In this document: positions 1 to 5,879 of the stretch, in pieces
How positions within the stretch are numbered: the first letter of the stretch is position 1
Layout of the letters: the number at the start of each line of letters is the position of its first letter
Assembly (NCBI GenBank): GCA_002773975.1
Contig: PEZR01000083.1
Span: forward strand, 169 to 8,017
Length of the DNA: 7,849 nucleotides
Direction of reading: 5' to 3'
Source: Bdellovibrio sp. CG10_big_fil_rev_8_21_14_0_10_47_8
Lineage (GTDB): Bacteria > Bdellovibrionota > Bdellovibrionia > Bdellovibrionales > Bdellovibrionaceae
The notes under the pieces: model-generated
What the model saw: the letters and a program-made list of their open reading frames with translations, nothing else
Databases searched by the model: none
Told to the model about the DNA's origin: nothing
Position numbers and translations under genes: made by a program

Positions 1-470
1 AATCCTGGTAGTTCGCCAGCGGGAACATAAGGCAGTTTGTCACCATTGGGCAGGCGTTCGTTCTGCATTAAGAGGCCACCCTTCACCAAGTACTTCAATG
101 GCACATTCACCGCCATAGACTGGCTGCCATTGGAATTCGTGTAAGACGTCAGGTAGGCACCGGGAAGTTCTGGGATGTCGATCTGTGACAAGACGGGAAT
201 AATCATCGGAATCGGCAGGACAAAGAGCAGGGATTGATTGGTCTTATCTATATAGATCACCAGACTTTGGGAATAGGCTCCGCCAGCGGCATAACCATCG
301 AGTTCCACTTTGTCCCAGGTTGGGGTGGTCGTTCCGCCAGAATCGTCTCCACCAGATTGGGCCCCATTGTCATTGCTCGCGGCATTCGAGCTGCTGGTAT
401 CGGACATTCCGTTTTTGCCACAAGCGGGGAGAAGCAGGGTCAGGCTTAAAATTAACAGCAGCTTTCTCAT
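1..470 (-). CDS. Lipoprotein of unknown function (C-terminus beyond window edge)
   Basis: The ORF begins at ATG 470 on the minus strand and is open to base 1, giving 156 complete codons; the stop lies outside the window. A GGAGG ribosome site (475-479) sits four bases before the ATG. The N-terminus is a classic lipoprotein signal: M-R-K, a leucine-rich core and the lipobox L-P-A-C with the lipidated Cys at residue 17, followed by Gly-Lys. Residues 22-51 are a Ser/Gly/Asn/Asp/Thr-rich linker of the kind that tethers a domain to a membrane. From about Trp52 a probably beta-rich domain starts. I do not recognise the domain. It lies downstream of the flagellin gene on the same strand but is separated from it by a terminator, and it has its own sigma-28-like promoter, so a role linked to motility or the flagellar sheath is possible but only inferred. 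The gene call is firm; the function is unknown. Confidence 0.85.
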   Translation of the reverse strand, partial: MRKLLLILSLTLLLPACGKNGMSDTSSSNAASNDNGAQSGGDDSGGTTTPTWDKVELDGYAAGGAYSQSLVIYIDKTNQSLLFVLPIPMIIPVLSQIDIPELPGAYLTSYTNSNGSQSMAVNVPLKYLVKGGLLMQNERLPNGDKLPYVPAGELPG

Positions 471-506
471 AAATCCTCCGTTATCAATTCATCGATCTCA
501 TACAGT

Positions 507-534
507 CTATCGGATAACCAGACCAAAGTCTTTA
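507..534 (-). promoter_or_regulatory. Candidate sigma-28 (FliA-type) promoter of the lipoprotein gene
   Basis: On the minus strand TAAA (534-531) is followed after 16 bases by TCCGATAG (514-507). The FliA consensus is TAAA, 15 bases, GCCGATAA, so the -35 core is exact, six of eight -10 bases match and the spacer is one base long. The expected start near 499 would leave a leader of about 29 nt containing the GGAGG site, which fits the gene well. A weak sigma-70-like alternative can also be drawn in the same DNA, so the sigma-28 assignment is not certain. Confidence 0.5.
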
Positions 535-640
535 GATAACTAATTGAATTTATTGATGAAATTGAATTAAAAGTGAAAAACTTTTCGACAGGACCTGCTC
601 GGTTCTTTGATATGTCCAAGGAATTGTCTGAAGCTTGGAC

Positions 641-681
641 AAAAAAGAACAGCCCCGATTCTCACTTGAAAATCGGGGCTG
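641..681 (-). terminator. Rho-independent terminator of the flagellin gene
   Basis: An 11-bp perfect inverted repeat, CAGCCCCGATT (650-660) and AATCGGGGCTG (671-681), closes a 10-base loop. Read on the minus strand the stem is followed directly by TTCTTTTTT (649-641). It lies 39 bases after the flagellin stop codon and separates that gene from the lipoprotein gene downstream. Strong GC-rich stem plus U-tract makes this a confident call. Confidence 0.9.
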
Positions 682-720
682 GTCAGTTCGTTGACACTAT
701 TCGAATCTTTGCTCGGGCTA

Positions 721-1554
721 TTAGCCAATCAGTTTCAAGGCTAATTGGTTGGTGGCATTGGCTTGAGCCAATGTCGCTGTTCCCGCCTGCAACAAGATGT
801 TGTTTCTTGTCATTTCAGAAGAAGCCATTGCAACATCTGTATCACGAATTCGTGAGTTGGATGCGGACATGTTTTCTTCCAAGACTCCCAAGTTATCTAC
901 TGTCGAAGTCAGTCGATTCTGCAAAGCTCCCAGGCTTGAACGCATTCCGTTCACTGAGTTTTGTGCAGTATCCAAAGCTCCAAGGGCCTCTTGAGCGCCT
1001 TCTTTTGTGGAGTAATCAAGCTCAGCAATTCCCAAAGAGTCCAGCTGTGCGTTGTTCTGAGCAGCATTGAACGTGATTCGATCTTCTTCGGCATTGTTAT
1101 AGATACCGATCTGGAAATCGAATGCAGGTGTCGAGCCATCCAAAAGATTTGTCGTTCCCCATTTTGTAGAGAGAGAAATCCTTTGAACCTCAGCCTTTAA
1201 CTGTTGAACCTCTTTGTCCAAGAACTGTCGCTCAGTTCCACCCACTGTATCAGATGCAGCTTGGATGCCCAATTCTCGAAGACGAGTGACAATGTTACCG
1301 ATTTCGTTCAGACCACCTTCAGCAGTTTGAACCATCGAGATACCATCATTCGCATTTCGGTTGGCCTGACGAGCCGATCGAATTCCTGCTTTCAATCTTT
1401 CTGAAATCGCCAAACCTGCAGCATCGTCTGCTGAGATGTTGATGCGTGATCCAGATGACAATTGAGCCATTGATTTGCTCAGTTGTCGTTGACTGCCGAT
1501 CAAATTTCTTTGCGCGTTGATCGCCGCGATGTTTGTAGTTACCCTCATTCCCAT
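721..1554 (-). CDS. fliC: Flagellin, filament subunit
   Basis: This 277-residue protein is a complete flagellin, the subunit secreted through the flagellar export apparatus and polymerised into the filament. The conserved N-terminal D0/D1 region covers about residues 1-140, with MGMRVTTNIAAINAQR at the start, the QLSSGSRIN and DDAAGLAISERL motifs and NANDGISMVQTAEGGLNEI. The conserved C-terminal D1/D0 region covers about 190-277, with SRIRDTDVA, LLQAGTATLAQAN and the ending ALKLIG. Only about 50 residues separate them, so the exposed D2/D3 domains of enteric flagellins are absent; this is the usual size for Bdellovibrio flagellins, which occur as several paralogues in a sheathed filament (family knowledge). 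The start at 1554 is supported by GGAGG (1563-1567) eight bases upstream and by the family N-terminus; a second ATG lies two codons in. A strong terminator follows the stop, so it appears monocistronic. Which paralogue it is cannot be told from here. Confidence 0.97.
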   Translation of the reverse strand: MGMRVTTNIAAINAQRNLIGSQRQLSKSMAQLSSGSRINISADDAAGLAISERLKAGIRSARQANRNANDGISMVQTAEGGLNEIGNIVTRLRELGIQAASDTVGGTERQFLDKEVQQLKAEVQRISLSTKWGTTNLLDGSTPAFDFQIGIYNNAEEDRITFNAAQNNAQLDSLGIAELDYSTKEGAQEALGALDTAQNSVNGMRSSLGALQNRLTSTVDNLGVLEENMSASNSRIRDTDVAMASSEMTRNNILLQAGTATLAQANATNQLALKLIG

Positions 1555-1849
1555 GTGTATATCCTCCGTATTTAAGTAAATTCTTTATTCATCATTTTTT
1601 TTCCTTCCTTAGGTATTCATCTCATTCGTTGAGCGGCTTCCAAGCCTAGGGATGTCTCCCCTGATTTGAGTCGTGGCCTTTTCTCTCGACTCAAGATTTC
1701 CAGTTCGTCTGGGCCTCTTTATTAGAAATTTATTTTCATCCTTGAAGGCCTCCTTTCTTAAAGCTCTGGAGAGTTTCACTTCTCTCCGGTTGATTCCTTC
1801 AACCTGTTTGGTCACTGAGTTCTGACATTCGTGATGTCATTGTCGTGAC
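1555..1849 (-). promoter_or_regulatory. Long structured 5' leader of the flagellin mRNA
   Basis: If transcription starts about 8 bases after the sigma-28-like -10 box, the untranslated leader is about 295 nt. It contains a chain of perfect inverted repeats: a two-tier stem at the 5' end (GTCAC 1811-1815 with GTGAC 1845-1849, enclosing TGACAT 1823-1828 with ATGTCA 1834-1839); GGTTGA 1788-1793 with TCAACC 1799-1804; GGAGAG 1768-1773 with CTCTCC 1782-1787, directly abutting the previous stem; TTGAGTCG 1666-1673 with CGACTCAA 1687-1694; and GGCT 1635-1638 with AGCC 1643-1646. The last 60 bases are A-rich and open, and carry the two ribosome sites. A 68-codon GTG-started frame (1815 to 1609) crosses the hairpins, has no good ribosome site and is highly basic; I treat it as part of the leader. 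The structures are seen in the sequence; the regulatory role is inferred. Confidence 0.5.
1572..1595 (-). CDS. Seven-codon mini-ORF in the flagellin leader (candidate leader peptide)
   Basis: Read on the minus strand, ATG ATG AAT AAA GAA TTT ACT TAA encodes MMNKEFT. It is preceded by AAGGAAGG (1610-1603), a near-ideal Shine-Dalgarno sequence, at seven bases, all A. Its stop codon ends at 1572, only four bases before the GGAGG (1567-1563) of the flagellin. A ribosome finishing here would sit on the flagellin ribosome site, so translational coupling or ribosome loading is plausible. Two ribosome sites so close together is unusual. It could still be chance in an A-rich stretch; no protein-level evidence is possible for so short an ORF. 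Confidence 0.4.
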   Translation of the reverse strand: MMNKEFT

Positions 1850-1856
1850 GCAAGAC

Positions 1857-1883
1857 TGATCGACAGTTGAGTGATAAATTTGA
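1857..1883 (-). promoter_or_regulatory. Candidate sigma-28 (FliA-type) promoter of the flagellin gene
   Basis: On the minus strand TCAAATTT (1883-1876), 11 bases and GTCGATCA (1864-1857) align with the FliA consensus TAAAGTTT, 11 bases, GCCGATAA. Six of eight positions match in each box and the spacing is exact. Flagellins are the standard target of this sigma factor, which supports the call. It is far from the start codon, but I found no better match closer in. Confidence 0.5.
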
Positions 1884-2016
1884 CAGGACATGAGTCGTGA
1901 ATTGGGACCTTTGGTCGCAAATTAGACCTTGGATGGATCTAGAAAACACAGACCTTCAGAGAGAGAATGGCAGGAAAGCCTAGATGGAAGCCGAGGAGAC
2001 TGGATCTTTCGCTGGG

Positions 2017-2043
2017 AAAAAAAAGATCGCGCCGATATTTTTT
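2017..2043 (-). terminator. Weak terminator-like hairpin after the four-cysteine gene
   Basis: ATCG (2026-2029) and CGAT (2033-2036) pair around a CGC loop; after one G/A mismatch six A-T pairs extend the stem (2019-2024 with 2038-2043). On the minus strand the core is followed by C and eight T residues, as expected for a rho-independent terminator of the gene ending at 2094. The symmetric A and T tracts could also let it work on the plus strand. The GC core is only four base pairs, so efficiency is doubtful. Its CCGAT also resembles a sigma-28 -10 box on the plus strand, but no -35 match exists. Confidence 0.4.
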
Positions 2044-2093
2044 ATGACAGACTTTTGATGTCAAGAGATTGAATTTTTGAAGCGGTGACTCGA

Positions 2094-2363
2094 TCAATCG
2101 ATTTCAAGAAAACGGCAGAGCGCCATTCGTCCACTGAGTTCGTAGCTCTTTTGTTGAAAGCTTTTTCGGTGCCATTGGGGGTCATAACCCAAGGTGCAGC
2201 GAGAGCCTTCGGCATCAAAATGGCTGCAGTCCTCGCATGCAAAGCGAAAGTCATAGGTCGAAAAATCAGCAGGATTAATCCCATCAAAACGAATGGTCGT
2301 GCGGAGGCGTTTTGGAGTGGGGTGGGGGCGTTGGAAAGTGGAGTGGCGGTGATCTTTGCGCAT
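2094..2363 (-). CDS. Small four-cysteine protein, function unknown
   Basis: This is an 89-residue, soluble, N-terminally basic protein. Start 2363 was chosen because AAAGGA (2375-2370) lies six bases before the ATG; two ATGs further upstream (2396, 2387) have no ribosome site and would overrun the probable promoter. The first 25 residues are rich in His, Arg, Lys and Pro. The second half has Cys43 and Cys46 as a C-E-D-C pair, then Cys56 and Cys83, with a compact C-terminus SGRMALCRFLEID. Four cysteines in this pattern could bind zinc or an iron-sulphur cluster, but this is inference. No signal peptide or membrane segment is visible. It is divergent from clpB with only 68 bases between the two starts, so the promoters overlap and joint control is possible. 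I do not recognise a named family. The ribosome site, ordered Cys pattern and compact end make it a likely real gene. Confidence 0.75.
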   Translation of the reverse strand: MRKDHRHSTFQRPHPTPKRLRTTIRFDGINPADFSTYDFRFACEDCSHFDAEGSRCTLGYDPQWHRKSFQQKSYELSGRMALCRFLEID

Positions 2364-2387
2364 TGACAATCCTTTGACAGAACCCAT
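2363..2387 (+). promoter_or_regulatory. Candidate heat-shock (sigma-32-like) promoter of clpB
   Basis: TTGACA (2363-2368), 13 bases and ACCCAT (2382-2387) resemble the RpoH pattern of CTTGAA-type -35 and CCCCAT-type -10 boxes at 13-15 bases. The -10 core matches five of six bases; the -35 keeps TTGA. A second TTGACA lies at 2374-2379, exactly 11 bases on, without a good -10 partner. No CIRCE element (the HrcA site) is present. clpB is heat-inducible in most bacteria, which favours the reading, but the match is not strong. Confidence 0.4.
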
Positions 2388-2388
2388 G

Positions 2389-2416
2389 CTTATCACAGAC
2401 CCTTAGACGGAAACAA
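2389..2416 (-). promoter_or_regulatory. Possible sigma-70-type promoter of the four-cysteine gene
   Basis: On the minus strand TTGTTT (2416-2411) and GATAAG (2394-2389) are 16 bases apart. A start near 2382 would give a leader of about 20 nt that contains the AAAGGA ribosome site. The match is partial, and the elements lie inside the clpB upstream region. Confidence 0.3.
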
Positions 2417-2431
2417 CAGGTGGATAGCGCT

Positions 2432-5017
2432 ATGAATGATATGGAAAAGATGACTCGTAAAAGCCAAGAAGCGATGCAGGCGGCGGCCCAAATGGCAGAA
2501 CGGCGCCAAAACCCACAGGTCGAGCCTGAACATCTTTTGGTGGTGCTGCTTCAGCAATCCGAAGGGGTTGTGCCAAGGGTTCTAGAGAAAGCCGGCCTTC
2601 CGGCTCGTTCGCTGTTGGTCGATCTGGATGCACGTCTTGAAAGGTTTCCCAAGGTTTCCGGTGGGGGGGTCAAGGTTGTCGCCAGCACGCGTCTGTCAAA
2701 AACATTTTCTGGTGCGGAGGAGGAAGCCCGCGCAATGGGTGATGCTTATCTGTCGACCGAGCACTTTCTGTTGGCGATGTTTAAGCAGGGTGATTCTGAT
2801 CTGACCTCTCTGTTTAAAAAGAGTGGACTTAAGCTGGATGCTGTTGAGAATGCCTTGCAGGAGGTCCGTGGTCATCAAAAGGTCACCGACGATGATCCAG
2901 AAAATAAGTACGAGGTCCTTAATAAATACGCCCGAGATCTGACGGCTCTGGCGGCAGAGGGAAAATTGGATCCCGTGGTGGGTCGTGACGAAGAAATTCG
3001 TCGGGTCATCCAGGTCTTGTCACGAAGAACAAAAAATAATCCTGTCTTGATTGGTGAACCGGGCGTTGGAAAAACGGCCATCGCAGAGGGCTTGGCAGTT
3101 CGAATCCTGAAACATGATGTGCCGGAAAGCTTAATTGGAAAAAAATTGATGGCTCTGGATATGGGAGCCCTCGTTGCTGGGGCAAAATACCGGGGTGAAT
3201 TTGAAGATCGACTCAAGGCCGTCATCAAAGAGGTGACCGGCAGCGATGGTCAGATCATTTTATTTATTGATGAGTTGCACACTTTGGTTGGCGCGGGAAA
3301 GACCGATGGCGCGATGGATGCCGGGCAATTGCTCAAGCCAGCCCTGGCCCGAGGCGAACTTCGTTGTATCGGGGCAACAACCTTAGATGAGTATCGTAAA
3401 TACATCGAGAAAGACGCTGCCCTCGAACGTCGATTTCAAACAGTCTTGGTGGCAGAGCCTTCCGTAGAAGATGCCATCACCATTCTACGTGGGCTCAAAG
3501 AAAAATACGAGGTTCACCATGGCGTTCGAATTACTGATTCCGCTCTGGTTGCCGCGGTTAAATTGTCCAATCGTTATATCACTTCCCGTTTTTTGCCAGA
3601 CAAAGCCATCGATTTGATCGATGAAGCAGCCAGCAAGATGAGTATCGAAATCGGCAGCGTGCCTGAAGAGGTCGATGAGATCGAAAGAAAGCTGATGCAA
3701 TTGCGGGTGGAAAAAGAGGCCTTAAAAAAAGAAAAAGACGACCAGGCCAAGGAACGTCTCGTCACTTTGGACAAGGAGATTCATGATCTGCAGGCAAAAA
3801 ATCAACTGCTCCGAGAGCAGTGGGATTTTGAGCGTGGAGGAATCGAAGAAATTAAAAAAACCAAAGAGAGCATCGAGGCTGTTAAAAACGACATCGCAAA
3901 AGCCGAACGAGTCGGAGATCTGGGGAAAGCCGCCGAGCTCAAATATGGAAAATTGCCCGAGCTTGAGCAAAAGCTAAAAACATTCACAGAAAAAGCGGAT
4001 AAAGCGACGCCCAGTGATCGTATGCTCAAAGAAGAGGTCGGTCCCGAAGATGTGGCCGAAGTGGTTGCGAAATGGACCGGAGTTCCAGTTCAAAAGATGC
4101 TGGAAAGTGATACAGCAAAATTGTTGTCCATGGAAAAACAACTCGCAGAAAGAGTTGTTGGTCAAGATCATGCTCTGACCATTTTATCCGACGCTATTCG
4201 CAGAGCCCGAGCAGAGATCTCAGACCCCAATCGCCCGATCGGAACCTTTATTTTCCTGGGGCCGACCGGTGTGGGAAAAACAGAAACCGTCAAAGCTTTG
4301 GCCGAATTTTTGTTTGATGATGAACAAGCCGTCGTTCGTATTGATATGAGCGAGTACATGGAAAAGCACTCGGTCTCTCGTCTGGTGGGAGCGCCTCCGG
4401 GATACGTGGGTTACGAAGAGGGCGGTCAACTGACCGAAGCTATTCGGCGTCGTCCATATAGTGTGGTTCTGCTCGATGAAATCGAAAAGGCTCACCCTGA
4501 TGTTTTTAACATCTTGTTGCAGGTCCTGGATGAGGGGCGCTTGACCGATGGCCAGGGGCGTACGGTGGATTTCAAAAACTGCGTTTTGATTATGACTTCG
4601 AACGTAGGATCGCAAGCGATCTTAGATCCAAAGATGAGTGCCAAAGAGCGAGAGCAAACGGTCACCGAAGCTTTGCGCAGTCATTTCAGACCTGAGTTCT
4701 TAAATCGAATTGATGAAACCATTATCTTCAATGCCCTGGGCGAAGATCAAATCGCAGGGATCGTCCGTGTTCAACTGAAGGCCGTCGAAGAAAGATTGAA
4801 AGCCAAACGAATGGCCATCACCTTTTCAGAACCAGCCATCGAATGGCTGGCCAAACGGGGCTATGATCCGATCTATGGAGCAAGGCCCTTGAAGCGAGTG
4901 ATCCAAAGCGAACTGCTCAATCCTTTGTCCAAAGAAATGATCTCAGGACACATCAAGGGCGGTGATCAGATCGTGGTTTCCAGCGACAAGTCGGGACTAA
5001 AGATTGGGAAGAAATAG
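2432..5017 (+). CDS. clpB: ClpB (Hsp104-type) AAA+ protein disaggregase
   Basis: ClpB forms cytoplasmic hexamers that, with DnaK, pull polypeptides out of heat-induced aggregates. The product has 861 residues, close to E. coli ClpB (857). Order: N-domain (about 1-145, with EPEHLL); first AAA+ module with Walker A GEPGVGKT (208-215), pore-loop Tyr253 in KYRGEFEDRL, Walker B ILFIDE (Asp280-Glu281) and arginine fingers Arg333-Arg334; the long charged coiled-coil middle domain (about 405-525) that distinguishes ClpB from ClpA and ClpC; second AAA+ module with GPTGVGKT (610-617), pore-loop Tyr658 in GYVGYEEGG, Walker B LLDE (Asp682-Glu683), FLNRIDE and the sensor-2 YGARPLKR. No IGF/L loop for ClpP binding was seen. 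Start: ATG 2432 has AGGTGG (2418-2423) eight bases upstream; an in-frame GTG at 2420 would add four residues. There is no clear terminator after the stop (5018-5101 shows only weak AT-rich stems such as ACATTT 5041-5046 with AAATGT 5056-5061). Confidence 0.98.
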   Translation: MNDMEKMTRKSQEAMQAAAQMAERRQNPQVEPEHLLVVLLQQSEGVVPRVLEKAGLPARSLLVDLDARLERFPKVSGGGVKVVASTRLSKTFSGAEEEARAMGDAYLSTEHFLLAMFKQGDSDLTSLFKKSGLKLDAVENALQEVRGHQKVTDDDPENKYEVLNKYARDLTALAAEGKLDPVVGRDEEIRRVIQVLSRRTKNNPVLIGEPGVGKTAIAEGLAVRILKHDVPESLIGKKLMALDMGALVAGAKYRGEFEDRLKAVIKEVTGSDGQIILFIDELHTLVGAGKTDGAMDAGQLLKPALARGELRCIGATTLDEYRKYIEKDAALERRFQTVLVAEPSVEDAITILRGLKEKYEVHHGVRITDSALVAAVKLSNRYITSRFLPDKAIDLIDEAASKMSIEIGSVPEEVDEIERKLMQLRVEKEALKKEKDDQAKERLVTLDKEIHDLQAKNQLLREQWDFERGGIEEIKKTKESIEAVKNDIAKAERVGDLGKAAELKYGKLPELEQKLKTFTEKADKATPSDRMLKEEVGPEDVAEVVAKWTGVPVQKMLESDTAKLLSMEKQLAERVVGQDHALTILSDAIRRARAEISDPNRPIGTFIFLGPTGVGKTETVKALAEFLFDDEQAVVRIDMSEYMEKHSVSRLVGAPPGYVGYEEGGQLTEAIRRRPYSVVLLDEIEKAHPDVFNILLQVLDEGRLTDGQGRTVDFKNCVLIMTSNVGSQAILDPKMSAKEREQTVTEALRSHFRPEFLNRIDETIIFNALGEDQIAGIVRVQLKAVEERLKAKRMAITFSEPAIEWLAKRGYDPIYGARPLKRVIQSELLNPLSKEMISGHIKGGDQIVVSSDKSGLKIGKK

Positions 5018-5101
5018 CTCGGTGAGGATCTTGCATCATGACATTTCTCGTTGGTAAATGTTTACGTTGCATTCAAAAAAATGCCCTCTTAATTTTCATT
5101 C

Positions 5102-5545
5102 ATGTCATATCGCTATCTATTAAGTTTGATGTTTGAATTTCTAGTGCGTGCTAAACCGATAGTTGAATCCTCTGCGGAAATATTAGGATTTCTGGGAATT
5201 TTGCTGGGGATTTGGACAAAAATATTTCCCAGGAAAGAAATGTCAATTGTGACTGCCTATTGTGAGCCAGTTGATTTTGACAGGTCGAAGTTGCAGATCG
5301 TTAATCTCGGCTCTAATCCCATTTTTGTGAGCTCGGTTTTGGTAGATAATAAAGAAGTTGCCTTTTCCTCTATATCGCAGAATCAGGCGACGCATACTCT
5401 TTCCCCAACGGTCCCTTCGGGCAGCTCGATATCGGCATTTGTCCCATTCAACAGTGATAGACTTGCAGTGCATTTTGGGCCGGATATGAAAACGGAATTT
5501 AGTCTTCGTGGAAAGCCTGGAGAGGCCTTGAGCTACTATAAGTAG
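5102..5545 (+). CDS. Orphan membrane-anchored hypothetical protein
   Basis: This 147-residue ORF has one clear hydrophobic segment (about residues 27-42, ILGFLGILLGIWTKIF) followed by P-R-K, suggesting a single membrane anchor. The rest (about 46-147) has no second membrane segment and looks beta-rich, with alternating segments such as LQIVNLGSNPIFVSSVLVDN and a Ser/Thr/Pro-rich stretch. I recognise no family and no catalytic motif. Start 5102 is the first possible, since an in-frame stop lies just upstream at 5090; neither it nor the internal ATG at 5129 has a visible Shine-Dalgarno sequence. By eye the DNA is AT-richer than clpB and uses more ATA, AGT and TTA-type codons, which could mean recent acquisition or a fast-evolving gene. 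Its 3' end overlaps a convergent minus-strand ORF by 47 bases. It is probably real given length and membrane pattern, but unsupported by context. Confidence 0.6.
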   Translation: MSYRYLLSLMFEFLVRAKPIVESSAEILGFLGILLGIWTKIFPRKEMSIVTAYCEPVDFDRSKLQIVNLGSNPIFVSSVLVDNKEVAFSSISQNQATHTLSPTVPSGSSISAFVPFNSDRLAVHFGPDMKTEFSLRGKPGEALSYYK

Positions 5546-5819
5546 TGATCTCTTCATAGGCAGCAATGAACTCGGCAGATCTGCTAACAGCCAGAGCCCA
5601 AGACTGTTTACTCACTGGGCAGAAATTCCAACTTTCGAAAATCACTTTATGGTCCGAGGCGCAAACTTCCGGGAATCTGCCCAAACATTTTTCAACTGCA
5701 AATTTTTTGAAAAGTCCTTTTTCTTTGCATTCAATGTGAAATCCCACACTTAGCCTGTATCGGCCTGAGACGACTTGCGCATTTCTCTGACATTTCAAGC
5801 CTTTGTTAGCAATTTCCAT
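5499..5819 (-). CDS. Possible small cysteine-containing protein, convergent with its neighbour
   Basis: A minus-strand frame fills the otherwise empty stretch 5546-5819 and ends inside the 3' end of the gene at 5102-5545. From ATG 5819 it encodes 106 residues with Cys at about positions 10, 31, 45, 53 and 68, mixed charged and aromatic residues and ordinary codon use. It has no signal peptide or membrane segment. Upstream ATGs at 5876 and 5915 would run into the ribosome site or coding region of the plus-strand gene at 5880, so 5819 is preferred, although its ribosome site is weak (AGG eight bases before). No family is recognised. Against it: tail overlap with another ORF and no strong start. 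For it: there is no other explanation for the gap, and the composition looks protein-like. Treat it as a candidate. Confidence 0.4.
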   Translation of the reverse strand: MEIANKGLKCQRNAQVVSGRYRLSVGFHIECKEKGLFKKFAVEKCLGRFPEVCASDHKVIFESWNFCPVSKQSWALAVSRSAEFIAAYEEITTYSSSRPLQAFHED

Positions 5820-5879
5820 TCTTAGACCTGGTTCAACTACACTGAAAGGGAACAAAGAACCCCGAGGAGAAATCATTCT

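Noticed and set aside
573..1404. Several plus-strand ORFs (573-1070, 797-994, 961-1200, 1204-1404)
   Set aside because: They lie antisense to the flagellin gene, have no ribosome sites and no protein-like pattern. The flagellin frame explains the region.
2031..2038. GCCGATAT as a sigma-28 -10 box on the plus strand
   Set aside because: The expected -35 position reads CTGG, not TAAA, and no plus-strand gene starts nearby. A terminator-like hairpin explains the bases better.
2042..2366. Plus-strand ORF 2085-2366 and minus-strand ORF 2042-2287
   Set aside because: Both are shadows of the four-cysteine gene on the minus strand, which has the ribosome site and ordered cysteines.
2364..2431. CIRCE element (HrcA operator) before clpB
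   Set aside because: No TTAGCACTC / GAGTGCTAA inverted repeat is present.
3485..4615. Many minus-strand ORFs within clpB, up to 131 codons
   Set aside because: They are antisense frames of a long, fully conserved gene.
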